A stretch of 12,190 bases of DNA from Gammaproteobacteria bacterium. Lineage in GTDB: Bacteria > Pseudomonadota > Gammaproteobacteria > Pseudomonadales > Azotimanducaceae. Below are positions 1 to 6,517 of this stretch, piece by piece. The notes under the pieces were generated by a model. That model saw only the letters and a program-made list of their open reading frames with translations, ran no database searches and was not told where the DNA came from. Both the position numbers and the translations under genes were made by a program. The stretch covers positions 39,399 to 51,588 of the forward strand of contig PARM01000006.1 of NCBI GenBank assembly GCA_002711495.1, in the 5' to 3' direction. How positions within the stretch are numbered: the stretch's first letter is position 1; every line of letters starts with the position of its first letter.

Positions 1-74
1 TCTACCCAATTGAAGTAATCTCTTGCCTCATCAAAAGGAAAAACTGAGGTTCCCATACCGATTCCGATTGCCAT
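1..74 (-). CDS. Luciferase-like (LLM) flavin-dependent oxidoreductase, N-terminal fragment
   Basis: The minus strand opens with ATG at 74-72 and reads without a stop to the window edge, giving 24 complete residues, MAIGIGMGTSVFPFDEARDY then FNWV. A Shine-Dalgarno-like AAGGAA lies about six bases upstream of the ATG. The short N-terminus, with a small hydrophobic Gly-rich first strand followed by a phrase like FPFDEARDYF.W, resembles the start of bacterial luciferase-like F420- or FMN-dependent oxidoreductases, where the first beta strand of the TIM barrel is followed by a helix carrying a Phe/Trp-rich segment. Such enzymes oxidise varied substrates with a reduced flavin. The remaining roughly 300 residues lie outside the window, so the family call rests on a very short piece. 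The reading frame and start are better supported than the product name. Confidence 0.55.
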   Translation of the reverse strand, partial: MAIGIGMGTSVFPFDEARDYFNWV

Positions 75-268
75 GATATTTCCTTGAATTCTATTAAATA
101 TCCAAACCTACACAGAAAAAAAATGTAAGCACTGCGACAAATTTACGAGGATAGAACATAAATACACCTCTGAAGCCTTATTGTTCGTTTTTTGGTGAGG
201 TGACTCAAGCTCTTTTCTTTTTTTCCGAAAAAAGAATCAATTTAACCCCTAAATTCTAATTTTCATCT
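75..268. other. Intergenic region between two minus-strand genes
   Basis: This AT-rich spacer separates the lyase gene from the downstream luciferase-like gene on the same strand. It should hold the promoter of the latter. The only candidate -10 I see is TTTAAT on the minus strand near 95-100, with no convincing -35. A 9-bp A/T-dominated inverted repeat at 215-236 (loop TCCG) sits just beyond the lyase stop. It has almost no GC in the stem and no distinct following U-run, so it is at best a weak terminator for the lyase gene. No small gene is evident. Confidence 0.4.
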
Positions 269-1108
269 TTATGAGCGAAGTCTTTCATCTAACTCCCAAA
301 TATGTTCAAAACCTAGCAGACGATTAAGGTCTCCCAGATCAGCTACCTCTTCGGGTGATTCTTTCTTAAGATTCCTCGCTGCCGAAGAGAGTGAATTATA
401 AACCGCGCCCAACAAGTATGTTGGGTGCAATACGATTGAAAAACCCAGCTCGAATAGATGCGCGTCACTAAAAATCGGCGTGCTACCGCCAGTGACCATA
501 TTTGCGACAAGTGGGATCGAGTCGAAGCGATTACAAATTAGCTCAAGTTGCGATTCATTGTCTGGGGATTCGATAAACAAAATATCCGCCCCTGCTTCTA
601 TGTAATCATTACCCCGCCGACAAGCATTATCGATGCCTTCAATACCCAGCGAATCCGTTCTTGCAATTATGAGAAAGTCGTCAGAAGCTCTCGATTCTTT
701 TGCTACACGAATTTTCTCAACCATCTCTATTTTTGAAATAACCTTCCGATTTCGGGTATGGCCGCATCGTTTAGGGAACTCCTGATCTTCCAGCTGAATC
801 GCATCTGCTCCAGACTGCTCGTAACCGGCGACTGTTTGCTCCACGTTTGCAAGTCCTCCAAAGCCAGTGTCTCCATCAGCAATGATCGAGGAGGTAGTTA
901 CATTAGCGATGGCTCTCAATCGATCATTCATTTGGCTGAAGGAGACAAATCCCGCGTCGGGAAGTCCCAAAAGCGAGGCACTTACCCCATATCCCGACAT
1001 ATATAAGATATCAAAATTTTGATTCTCACAAACGAGTGCCGAAAATGGATCGTAAATGCCTGGGACAGAAAGACGCTCCCCTTTTTTTAAGCGAGATTTG
1101 ATGCCCAT
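269..1108 (-). CDS. Isocitrate lyase/PEP mutase superfamily lyase
   Basis: This 279-residue protein is a cytoplasmic alpha/beta-barrel enzyme of the isocitrate lyase/phosphoenolpyruvate mutase superfamily, whose members make or break C-C or C-P bonds next to a carboxylate, using Mg2+. Visible signatures are the metal-site segment IIADGDTGFGG (residues 75-85, Asp78 and Asp80), the flexible catalytic loop EDQEFPKRCGH (107-117, Lys113, Cys115, His117), IIARTDS (147-153) and NMVTGGSTP (203-211). The Cys in KRCGH is the acid/base residue of lyases such as methylisocitrate and dimethylmalate lyase. It is absent from true PEP mutase, so a C-C lyase is favoured over the phosphonate role often given in automatic annotations. 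The substrate cannot be read; 2,3-dimethylmalate-like or 2-methylisocitrate-like acids are possible. The ATG at 1108-1106 follows AAGGAG at good spacing. It diverges from the quinone oxidoreductase at 1225. Confidence 0.9.
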   Translation of the reverse strand: MGIKSRLKKGERLSVPGIYDPFSALVCENQNFDILYMSGYGVSASLLGLPDAGFVSFSQMNDRLRAIANVTTSSIIADGDTGFGGLANVEQTVAGYEQSGADAIQLEDQEFPKRCGHTRNRKVISKIEMVEKIRVAKESRASDDFLIIARTDSLGIEGIDNACRRGNDYIEAGADILFIESPDNESQLELICNRFDSIPLVANMVTGGSTPIFSDAHLFELGFSIVLHPTYLLGAVYNSLSSAARNLKKESPEEVADLGDLNRLLGFEHIWELDERLRS

Positions 1109-1224
1109 AAAAAAACTCCTTCTTTTCTCTTCCGCTTATCGTCAAAACACCATATTAGTGCTCTGGCTAATAGAGATAATGTACCCTATCATTTTGCCAG
1201 TTCATCAACGTTTCTGGAAAATAA
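1109..1224. promoter_or_regulatory. Divergent control region (lyase / quinone oxidoreductase)
   Basis: These 116 bases separate two divergent start codons and must supply both promoters unless transcription reads in from further away. On the plus strand GATAAT at 1175-1180 matches five of six bases of a sigma-70 -10 box, but no good -35 lies 16-18 bases upstream. The minus strand holds a strong AAGGAG ribosome site for the lyase (plus-strand bases 1117-1122). The plus-strand gene has only a weak GGAAA before its ATG. The region is inferred to be regulatory from layout; no operator stands out. Confidence 0.35.
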
Positions 1225-2205
1225 ATGAAAGCTCTTGTTTGTGAAAATTATTCAGGCCCTATTGGGTTAAAATTCAAAGAAGTTGAAAACCCCTCACCAT
1301 CAGGTAATCAAATTTTAATGAAGATAGAAGCTGCTGGTATCGGGTATGTCGATGCATTAATGGTTGCTGGAAAATATCAAATAAAACCTAAGTTGCCCTA
1401 CGTGCCCGGGAGTGAAATTTCAGGAACAATTATCGCAACCGGTGAAACCCAAACAAATTTAAAGGTCGGGCAAAGAATCTTGGCAACCTCAAGCTCAGGG
1501 GGATTAGCAGAGTTTGCTGTTGTAGATGCGAGCAACTGTGTTCCAATTCCAGATTCCTTTCACTTCAATGCAGCGGCCGGATTTCTTGTTAACTACTGTA
1601 CTGCTCTTTACGGTTACAAGTACTGCGGTCAGCTTAGACAAGGAGAAACGGTCCTTATTCTTGGCGCAAGCGGAGGCGTAGGACTTGCAGCAATCGATTG
1701 CGCAAAAGCACTTGGAGCCACAGTAATAGCAGCAGCCTCTACTGAAGAAAAAAGAGAGGCATGCAACCTAGCCGGCGCGGATTTTGTGGTGGATTATGAA
1801 AAAGAAGATTGGAGAAGTGATGTCAGAGGAATTCTGGGTTCGGCGCCTTTAGATGTAGTTTATGACCCGGTAGGAGGAAAATATGCTGAACCATCTTTAA
1901 GATCACTGGGGCCGGGAGGGAGGTTTCTCGTGGTAGGTTTTGCGTCTGGCCAGATACCCTCTTTCCCAGCAAATCTCACTTTACTTAAGCGATGTTCTGT
2001 AATTGGTGTAAACTGGGGCGGGCACATCGCTCAGAATCCAGGCACTGTTAAAGAAGTGATTTCTCACTTAATGGGCTGGATTCATAGCGGCAAGATCAAG
2101 CCTAGAGAGGGCCAAATCTTCAAATTAAAAGACGCGCCCTCCGCAATGCAACAAATTCTCGAGAGAAAAGCTATTGGGAAGATGGTCATAAATCCACAAA
2201 GCTAA
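1225..2205 (+). CDS. Zinc-free MDR quinone oxidoreductase-like enzyme (copy 1)
   Basis: This 326-residue protein belongs to the medium-chain dehydrogenase/reductase superfamily, zeta-crystallin/NADPH:quinone reductase branch. An N-terminal GroES-like domain (about 1-120) includes AGIGYVDALMVAGKYQIKP (37-55) and the turn PGSEISG (61-67). The Rossmann domain begins at LGASGGVG (146-153), the AxxGxxG NADP(H)-binding motif of this branch, followed by KALGATVIA. A downstream DPVGG and GRFLVVGFASG are also typical. I do not see the catalytic or structural zinc cysteine pattern of alcohol dehydrogenases, so it should be a zinc-independent NADPH-dependent reductase. The true substrate could be a quinone or an enoyl/enone compound, and acyl-CoA genes nearby make an enoyl-type role possible. 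The ATG at 1225 has a weak ribosome site. A second paralogue lies at 9183-10202. Confidence 0.9.
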   Translation: MKALVCENYSGPIGLKFKEVENPSPSGNQILMKIEAAGIGYVDALMVAGKYQIKPKLPYVPGSEISGTIIATGETQTNLKVGQRILATSSSGGLAEFAVVDASNCVPIPDSFHFNAAAGFLVNYCTALYGYKYCGQLRQGETVLILGASGGVGLAAIDCAKALGATVIAAASTEEKREACNLAGADFVVDYEKEDWRSDVRGILGSAPLDVVYDPVGGKYAEPSLRSLGPGGRFLVVGFASGQIPSFPANLTLLKRCSVIGVNWGGHIAQNPGTVKEVISHLMGWIHSGKIKPREGQIFKLKDAPSAMQQILERKAIGKMVINPQS

Positions 2206-2232
2206 ATGTTACAACGAACTTATATGCGGTCC

Positions 2233-2246
2233 CAGCGAGATCGCTG
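2233..2246. terminator. Possible short hairpin between convergent genes
   Basis: CAGCG AGAT CGCTG forms a five-base GC-rich stem with a four-base loop, 28 bases after the stop of the plus-strand oxidoreductase and 32 bases beyond the stop of the minus-strand DUF1295 gene. Its location between convergent genes suits a bidirectional terminator or an mRNA 3' end. There is no U-tract on either side, so intrinsic termination is uncertain. Confidence 0.25.
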
Positions 2247-2278
2247 AGGAAAAGTTACGTCGTCTCAACATTAACTGA

Positions 2279-3148
2279 TTACCTGAATGGCCAGATTACC
2301 AAAGCGTTTGTTGAAGCCTTATAGTCCTGATAATCAGGATCGTCTCCCCACCTTGAATCCGCCTGCCTTTCAAGGAGATTGATACCTGAAATCCTAGTAA
2401 GAAGCAGAAAAACGAAAATTGGTGAAATAAGAGTCAAGTGTTGCCAACCCTCGAGGACAGGCATAGCAACTATTGCTAGTCCTGCCCAAAGCATGATTTC
2501 ACCAAAGTAATTAGGATGCCTGGACCAGGCCCACAAGCCTGTCCGAACAAATTTTCCAGAATTCGCCGGTTCCCGATTAAATTGAGATTTCTGATGATCA
2601 GCCAATACTTCAACAAAGAAACCAACTAACCACAGTATGGAACCCGCGAAAAAGAAAAGGTCTAAGGGAAGTTGCTTATCAGAGGTAATGGCTGCCAGAG
2701 CGGGACCAGAAGTAACACAAATCCAAAGCCCCTGAAGAGACCAAGTCATCAAAAATTGTAGGGAATTTGTTTTTATGACCTTAAATCTTGAATCTTCTCC
2801 AGCTAATCTTATTCTAGAAAACAGAAACACTCCCAGCCGACATGCCCACAAAAAAACAAGAAGTCCTATCGCAAGTTTTCGCAAGTCCAGATCATTCGAC
2901 ATTATCAGAGCAAAAATAATTATGGAGATGTACGTTAAACTTCCTGTAAGGTCAAAATACTTCTCTGTCTGAAAAAGGAAAGAAGGAACGAAGAAAATCC
3001 ACTGAATGAGAAAAGCAAAGATTACGGAAATCGAAAAAAGAGGCAAACCATAAACTTGCGAGCTCCCGTCGCTACCAGCCCAGGCTAGCAAAAAGCCGAA
3101 CAGCACGCTCGCCACGATGCCCGAAATCCAAACATTATTTTCACTCAT
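2279..3148 (-). CDS. DUF1295 integral membrane protein (steroid 5-alpha-reductase-like fold)
   Basis: From the ATG at 3148 this is a 289-residue polytopic membrane protein. I count about seven or eight hydrophobic segments, roughly residues 8-23, 36-58, 68-84, 92-110, 131-153, 163-182, 214-236 and 238-252. Family hallmarks are YFDLTGSLTY (64-73), ADHQKSQF (183-190) and GLWAWSRHPNYFGE (204-217). The last resembles the cofactor-binding C-terminal region of steroid 5-alpha-reductase and isoprenylcysteine methyltransferase-type proteins. By homology it may be a membrane NADPH-dependent reductase, but bacterial DUF1295 proteins mostly lack a proven function. An in-frame GTG at 3157 would add three residues; its triplet falls inside the GAGTG that serves as ribosome site for the ATG, so I chose the ATG. 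It lies 88 bases downstream of the hydratase gene on the same strand and could be co-transcribed. Confidence 0.88.
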   Translation of the reverse strand: MSENNVWISGIVASVLFGFLLAWAGSDGSSQVYGLPLFSISVIFAFLIQWIFFVPSFLFQTEKYFDLTGSLTYISIIIFALIMSNDLDLRKLAIGLLVFLWACRLGVFLFSRIRLAGEDSRFKVIKTNSLQFLMTWSLQGLWICVTSGPALAAITSDKQLPLDLFFFAGSILWLVGFFVEVLADHQKSQFNREPANSGKFVRTGLWAWSRHPNYFGEIMLWAGLAIVAMPVLEGWQHLTLISPIFVFLLLTRISGINLLERQADSRWGDDPDYQDYKASTNALVIWPFR

Positions 3149-3236
3149 GCAAATCACTCTTTTGTCAGAAGATGAATTAGACTTTAACTAAGGGACTTGG
3201 TTCGTCCACCTAGATCAGAGCCTCGTTACAATAATT

Positions 3237-4073
3237 TCAGGAAAAACTAAATTCTCCTTGATCAATCACAATTTCGTTATTCTGGTTTTCGGTACGAAAG
3301 AGCGCTTTTTGTCCATCGATCCACATAGAAATTGTAAGCGAGTCTCCAGGAATCACTGGTTTTGAAAATCTTGCGTTCATCGAAAGGAAGCGAGCTGCAT
3401 CGCCCTCACACAGCCCGTGAAGCAGCGCTCTTCCAGTCATACCATATGTACACAAACCATGAAGAATAGGCTTATCAAATCCGCCCAAAGCTGCAAAAGA
3501 TGGATCAGAGTGAAGAGGGTTTCGATCTCCCGATAGCCGATATGTCAGCGCTTGATCTTCCCGGGTTGAATATGTGAGCTTCTTGTCAGGAGATCTGTCC
3601 GGAAATTCGAGTTTGTCTGATGGGCCACGATCACCTCCCCAGCCACCTTCCCCGCGACAAAAAAGCGACGTCTTTGTACGCAAAAGGAGCTGTCCAGTCG
3701 CAACGTTACGAGATTCGGAGGTAAACTCTAGCACTGCAGCAGAGCCCTTGTCCCATATTGCGCTGCATTCTCCAACACTCTCAATCTCACCGTCAGGCGG
3801 GATCTCACCCAATAATTCAATCCCCTGTTCTCCGTGAACCATTAGAGCAGGGTTAAAAGATCCCACCTCTTTCATTGGGATACCACCCCCTCCTATAATC
3901 ACTGCAAATGTAGGGAAAACCTTTTGCGGAATATCTTTAGTATTCTCCGTTGTGTATTGCAACTCATCAGTACCGGCACCAATTCCAACGGCATAGAGCA
4001 GCGCATCTTTTGAGTTCCAACTTCGCTTAGATGGCTGTCCTTTTTGGCCAACAGCATTAGGGTCTATAGCCAT
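3237..4073 (-). CDS. MaoC-family (R)-specific 2-enoyl-CoA hydratase
   Basis: This 278-residue protein has two hot-dog domains, matching hydratase 2 of eukaryotic multifunctional enzyme type 2. The N-terminal half (about 15-140) is the degenerate hot-dog that accommodates the acyl chain. The C-terminal half (about 165-278) is the MaoC domain, with hydratase-2 motif YRLSGDRNPLHSDPSFAA at 178-195 containing the catalytic Asp183, Asn185 and His188, then KPILHGLCTYG (201-211). It should hydrate trans-2-enoyl-CoA to (R)-3-hydroxyacyl-CoA in the cytoplasm, a step in beta-oxidation of unusual acyl chains or in supply of polyhydroxyalkanoate monomers. The ATG at 4073 follows AAGGAG with a good spacer. 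It diverges from trhO and precedes the DUF1295 gene. A Gly-rich insertion around 140-150 (GEGGWGGDRG) links the two domains. Confidence 0.93.
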   Translation of the reverse strand: MAIDPNAVGQKGQPSKRSWNSKDALLYAVGIGAGTDELQYTTENTKDIPQKVFPTFAVIIGGGGIPMKEVGSFNPALMVHGEQGIELLGEIPPDGEIESVGECSAIWDKGSAAVLEFTSESRNVATGQLLLRTKTSLFCRGEGGWGGDRGPSDKLEFPDRSPDKKLTYSTREDQALTYRLSGDRNPLHSDPSFAALGGFDKPILHGLCTYGMTGRALLHGLCEGDAARFLSMNARFSKPVIPGDSLTISMWIDGQKALFRTENQNNEIVIDQGEFSFS

Positions 4074-4096
4074 GCTTTTCTCCTTAATAAGGGTTA

Positions 4097-4124
4097 TTCA
4101 CAACGGAGCGAATGATAATATACT
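4097..4124 (+). promoter_or_regulatory. Candidate sigma-70 promoter for the trhO operon
   Basis: TTCACA at 4097-4102 and TATACT at 4119-4124 each match five of six consensus bases and are separated by 16 bases. Transcription would start near 4131, leaving a leader of about 33 bases before the TTG start of trhO. This is the best-looking promoter in the window. It would drive the plus-strand run through 8082. Confidence 0.5.
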
Positions 4125-4140
4125 ACCAAGTAGTTATAAA
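4112..4140 (-). promoter_or_regulatory. Candidate sigma-70 promoter for the MaoC hydratase gene
   Basis: Read on the minus strand, TTTATA (plus 4135-4140) and TATCAT (plus 4112-4117) are separated by 17 bases and match four and five of six consensus positions. The transcript would begin near 4105 and carry the AAGGAG ribosome site before the ATG at 4073. It overlaps the opposing trhO promoter, so the two would compete for polymerase. Confidence 0.35.
4122..4134. repeat. Inverted repeat ACTAC-CAA-GTAGT, possible operator
   Basis: A 13-base dyad has perfect five-base arms and a three-base centre. It overlaps the end of the plus-strand -10 box and lies wholly inside the spacer of the minus-strand promoter candidate. 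A protein bound here could affect both divergent genes. No regulator gene is in the window, and a dyad of this length can arise by chance. Confidence 0.3.
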
Positions 4141-4150
4141 AAAAGCAGAT

Positions 4151-4156
4151 AAAGGT
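4151..4156 (+). promoter_or_regulatory. Ribosome binding site deciding the TTG start of trhO
   Basis: AAAGGT ends seven bases before TTG at 4164. Upstream in this frame a TAA occurs at 4137-4139 with no ATG, GTG or other TTG between, and the first in-frame ATG is codon 100, deep inside the conserved protein. TTG is therefore the only sensible start. Confidence 0.6.
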
Positions 4157-4163
4157 AATTCAA

Positions 4164-5174
4164 TTGGAAGGCCACAAGAGGTTCCACGTATGTGCTATCT
4201 ACCAGTTCAGAAAAACGGATGATTTAGAGAGCCTGCAAAAAGAAACGGATGATATTCTTGAAACAAAATCGATTCGAGGGACTATTTTAATCGCAAGAGA
4301 GGGTATCAATGGTACAGTAGCTGGGTGTGAAACCAGCATTAATGATTTTTTAGTCTTCCTCTCACAGAAGGGGTTTAAAAAACTTTCGATTAAAAAATCA
4401 ATAACAAGCCAACAACCATTCTTACGAAGAAAAGTAAAAATAAAAGACGAAATAGTCACCATGGGGTTACCTGATATTAATCCTCTTGCCTCTGCTGGGA
4501 CCTATATCAAGCCTGAAGACTGGAACAAGATGATTTCGGATCCGGACGTAATTTTAATCGATACTCGAAATGAATATGAAATTAAAGTTGGCACGTTTCC
4601 AGAGGCGATTAATCCGAGGACAAAAACATTTAGAGAATTTCCAAATTTCGCGAGGCGATATTTGAGCGACAAAACCAATAAAAAAATAGCGATGTTTTGC
4701 ACAGGGGGTATACGTTGCGAAAAGTCCACATCTTTCTTGAAGGAAAACGGTTTTGAAAACGTATTTCACTTAGAGGGGGGCATACTTAAGTATCTAGAGG
4801 AAGTTCCAACGGAGAAATCTCTTTGGAACGGAGAGTGTTTTGTTTTCGACAATAGAGTTACCGTTGATCAGAATCTTCAAGAGGGCTCATATGATCAGTG
4901 TCATGCCTGCCGAACGCCAATAAGCGAAGAAGATAAGCTAAGCCAAGATTTCACAAAAGGGGTTAGTTGTCCTTACTGCATAGAGACAAAGACAGATTAC
5001 GATCGATCGAGATTTAGGGAGCGACAAAAGCAAATTAATCTCGCAGCGCAGCGAAAAGAGACCCATGTCGGCGAGGAAGCTAAAGAAGACCAACAAAATC
5101 GAAAGCGAGAGAAAAAAGAACGGTCCGAGAAAATATCTGGTAAACATGTTACGTTTACGAAGGGTTCTACATAA
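4164..5174 (+). CDS. trhO: tRNA uridine(34) hydroxylase TrhO (YceA/UPF0176 rhodanese family)
   Basis: This 336-residue cytoplasmic protein matches TrhO, which installs 5-hydroxyuridine at the wobble position 34 of certain tRNAs in an oxygen-dependent, prephenate-independent reaction. An acylphosphatase-like N-terminal domain spans about 5-95, including GTILIAREGINGTVAG (39-54). The rhodanese domain (about 115-215) has LIDTRNEYE (131-139) and the active-site loop FCTGGIRCEK (178-187) with Cys179 as the conserved catalytic cysteine and Cys185 nearby. Four cysteines in two CxxC pairs (246/249 and 269/272) suggest a C-terminal zinc ribbon. A Lys/Arg/Glu-rich tail from about 280 may contact RNA. 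Length is close to the E. coli protein. Translation starts at TTG. It heads a plus-strand run, 31 bases before the acyl-CoA dehydrogenase, an unexpected neighbour for a tRNA-modifying enzyme. Confidence 0.93.
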   Translation: MEGHKRFHVCAIYQFRKTDDLESLQKETDDILETKSIRGTILIAREGINGTVAGCETSINDFLVFLSQKGFKKLSIKKSITSQQPFLRRKVKIKDEIVTMGLPDINPLASAGTYIKPEDWNKMISDPDVILIDTRNEYEIKVGTFPEAINPRTKTFREFPNFARRYLSDKTNKKIAMFCTGGIRCEKSTSFLKENGFENVFHLEGGILKYLEEVPTEKSLWNGECFVFDNRVTVDQNLQEGSYDQCHACRTPISEEDKLSQDFTKGVSCPYCIETKTDYDRSRFRERQKQINLAAQRKETHVGEEAKEDQQNRKREKKERSEKISGKHVTFTKGST

Positions 5175-5205
5175 AGAAAAAAACATACTACAGAGAGGTA
5201 AGCTA

Positions 5206-6504
5206 ATGAGTTGGGGTTTTGATACAGATCCAGAGTTTCAGAGTGTTTTAGATTGGGCAGGCGAATTCGTAGAGAAAAAAGTCGCGCCTCTCGATCTGGT
5301 TTTGAATGAGAGTTATATGGTGAATGACCCTGATTTCATCAAGCTGGTGCGCCCTCTCCAAGATGAAGTGAAAGACAGAGGTCTGTGGGCGTGTCATCTG
5401 GGCCCCGATCTCGGAGGTCCGGGTTACGGCCAACTAAAACTTGCTTTACTGAATGAAATTCTCGGAACCTCGCGTTTTGCTCCGATTGTGTTCGGATGCC
5501 AGGCACCTGACTCCGGCAATGCAGAGATTCTAGCTCATTACGGAACAGAGGAACATAAAGAGAAATATCTCAAGCCACTGCTCGATGGAGAAATTGTCTC
5601 ATGTTTCTCGATGACTGAGCCACATGCAGGGGCAGACCCGACCATGTTTAAGTGTATGGCGGTTGAGGACGGAGATGATTATGTAATTAATGGGGAGAAA
5701 TGGTACTCCTCTAATGCGAGACATGCCTCCTTTTTAATAGTCATGGTAGTCACTGATCCGGAAGCGGCTCCTCATCAGAGAATGAGCCAATTCATTGTTC
5801 CGGCAGAAACTCCAGGAATAAATATATTAAGAAATGTTGGTGTCGGCACTGAAGCGCCAGGAAAGGGTTCGCATGGTTATATTAGATATGAGAATGTGCG
5901 TGTCCCAAAAACAAATATGCTTGGTCCCAGAGGCCAAGCCTTCGCAGTTGCGCAAACCCGCTTAGGCGGAGGCAGAATACACCACGCCATGAGAACCTTA
6001 GGTCAAATCAAAAAGGCTTTCGATATGATGTGCGAAAGGGCCCTTTCAAGGCAGACGAAGGGAGAAATTCTGGCTGATAAACAAATGGTGCAAGAAAAAA
6101 TTGCGGACTCTTGGATAGAGATGGAACAGTTCAGGTTGTTGGTGCTAAGAACCGCTTGGAGGATTGATCAGTATAATGACTACCTTAAAGTGAGAAAAGA
6201 TATTGCTGCAATCAAAGCCGCTATGCCAAAAGTCTATCACGACGTAGTATCCAGAGCCCTTCATATTCACGGTTCACTCGGAATTTCAAATGAGATGCCT
6301 TTTACTTCGATGCTCATCGGCTCATATGCGATGGGGCTTGCTGATGGACCAACAGAGGTGCACAAAGTAACCGTCGCAAGACAAGTCCTGAAAGATTATG
6401 AGCCTTCTGAAGACCTTTTCCCATCATATAGTCTGCCGCGTCGACAAGAGGACGCGATCGCTCTTTATGGCGATCAAATAGAACGTGAAATAGCAACTTG
6501 GTAA
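5206..6504 (+). CDS. ACAD10/11-type acyl-CoA dehydrogenase
   Basis: This 432-residue flavoprotein has the full acyl-CoA dehydrogenase fold. It has an N-terminal helical domain (about 1-130), a beta domain with CFSMTEPHAGADPTMF (133-148) and INGEKWYSSNA (161-171) for FAD and substrate, and a C-terminal helical domain with LGGGRIHHA (253-261), HGSLGIS (355-361) and LADGPTEVH (378-386). The position of the catalytic Glu in the YEG.SE motif of straight-chain enzymes is here Asp380 in ADGPTE, as in the ACAD10/ACAD11 branch. That branch includes enzymes acting on 4-phosphoacyl-CoA made by an APH-fold kinase, and such a kinase is encoded at 8079-9104. The frame is open back to 5065, but that extension lies inside trhO. 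The ATG at 5206 has AGAGG seven bases upstream and starts the conserved protein. The nitroreductase gene follows after 13 bases. Confidence 0.93.
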   Translation: MSWGFDTDPEFQSVLDWAGEFVEKKVAPLDLVLNESYMVNDPDFIKLVRPLQDEVKDRGLWACHLGPDLGGPGYGQLKLALLNEILGTSRFAPIVFGCQAPDSGNAEILAHYGTEEHKEKYLKPLLDGEIVSCFSMTEPHAGADPTMFKCMAVEDGDDYVINGEKWYSSNARHASFLIVMVVTDPEAAPHQRMSQFIVPAETPGINILRNVGVGTEAPGKGSHGYIRYENVRVPKTNMLGPRGQAFAVAQTRLGGGRIHHAMRTLGQIKKAFDMMCERALSRQTKGEILADKQMVQEKIADSWIEMEQFRLLVLRTAWRIDQYNDYLKVRKDIAAIKAAMPKVYHDVVSRALHIHGSLGISNEMPFTSMLIGSYAMGLADGPTEVHKVTVARQVLKDYEPSEDLFPSYSLPRRQEDAIALYGDQIEREIATW

Positions 6505-6517
6505 AAAGGAGAGAGAA

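Noticed and set aside
215..236. Nine-base inverted repeat with TCCG loop after the lyase gene, as a terminator
   Set aside because: The stem is nearly all A/T with one G-C pair and lacks a separate U-run, so it would be unstable; it may be just a T-run next to an A-run.
3149..3157. GTG start three codons upstream for the DUF1295 protein
   Set aside because: No ribosome site precedes it, and the GTG triplet falls within the GAGTG that best serves the ATG at 3148.
3193..3207. GGAC/GTCC hairpin between the hydratase and DUF1295 genes as a terminator
   Set aside because: The stem is only four bases with a seven-base loop and no U-tract.
5000..5009. CGATCGATCG palindrome as an operator
   Set aside because: It lies inside the trhO coding region and is explained by codons for Asp and Arg; short tandem GATC palindromes occur by chance.
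5065..5205. Upstream extension of the acyl-CoA dehydrogenase frame, giving a 47-residue longer protein
   Set aside because: Most of it overlaps the end of trhO, its sequence is low-complexity Lys/Arg-rich, and the ATG at 5206 has a ribosome site and begins the conserved protein.
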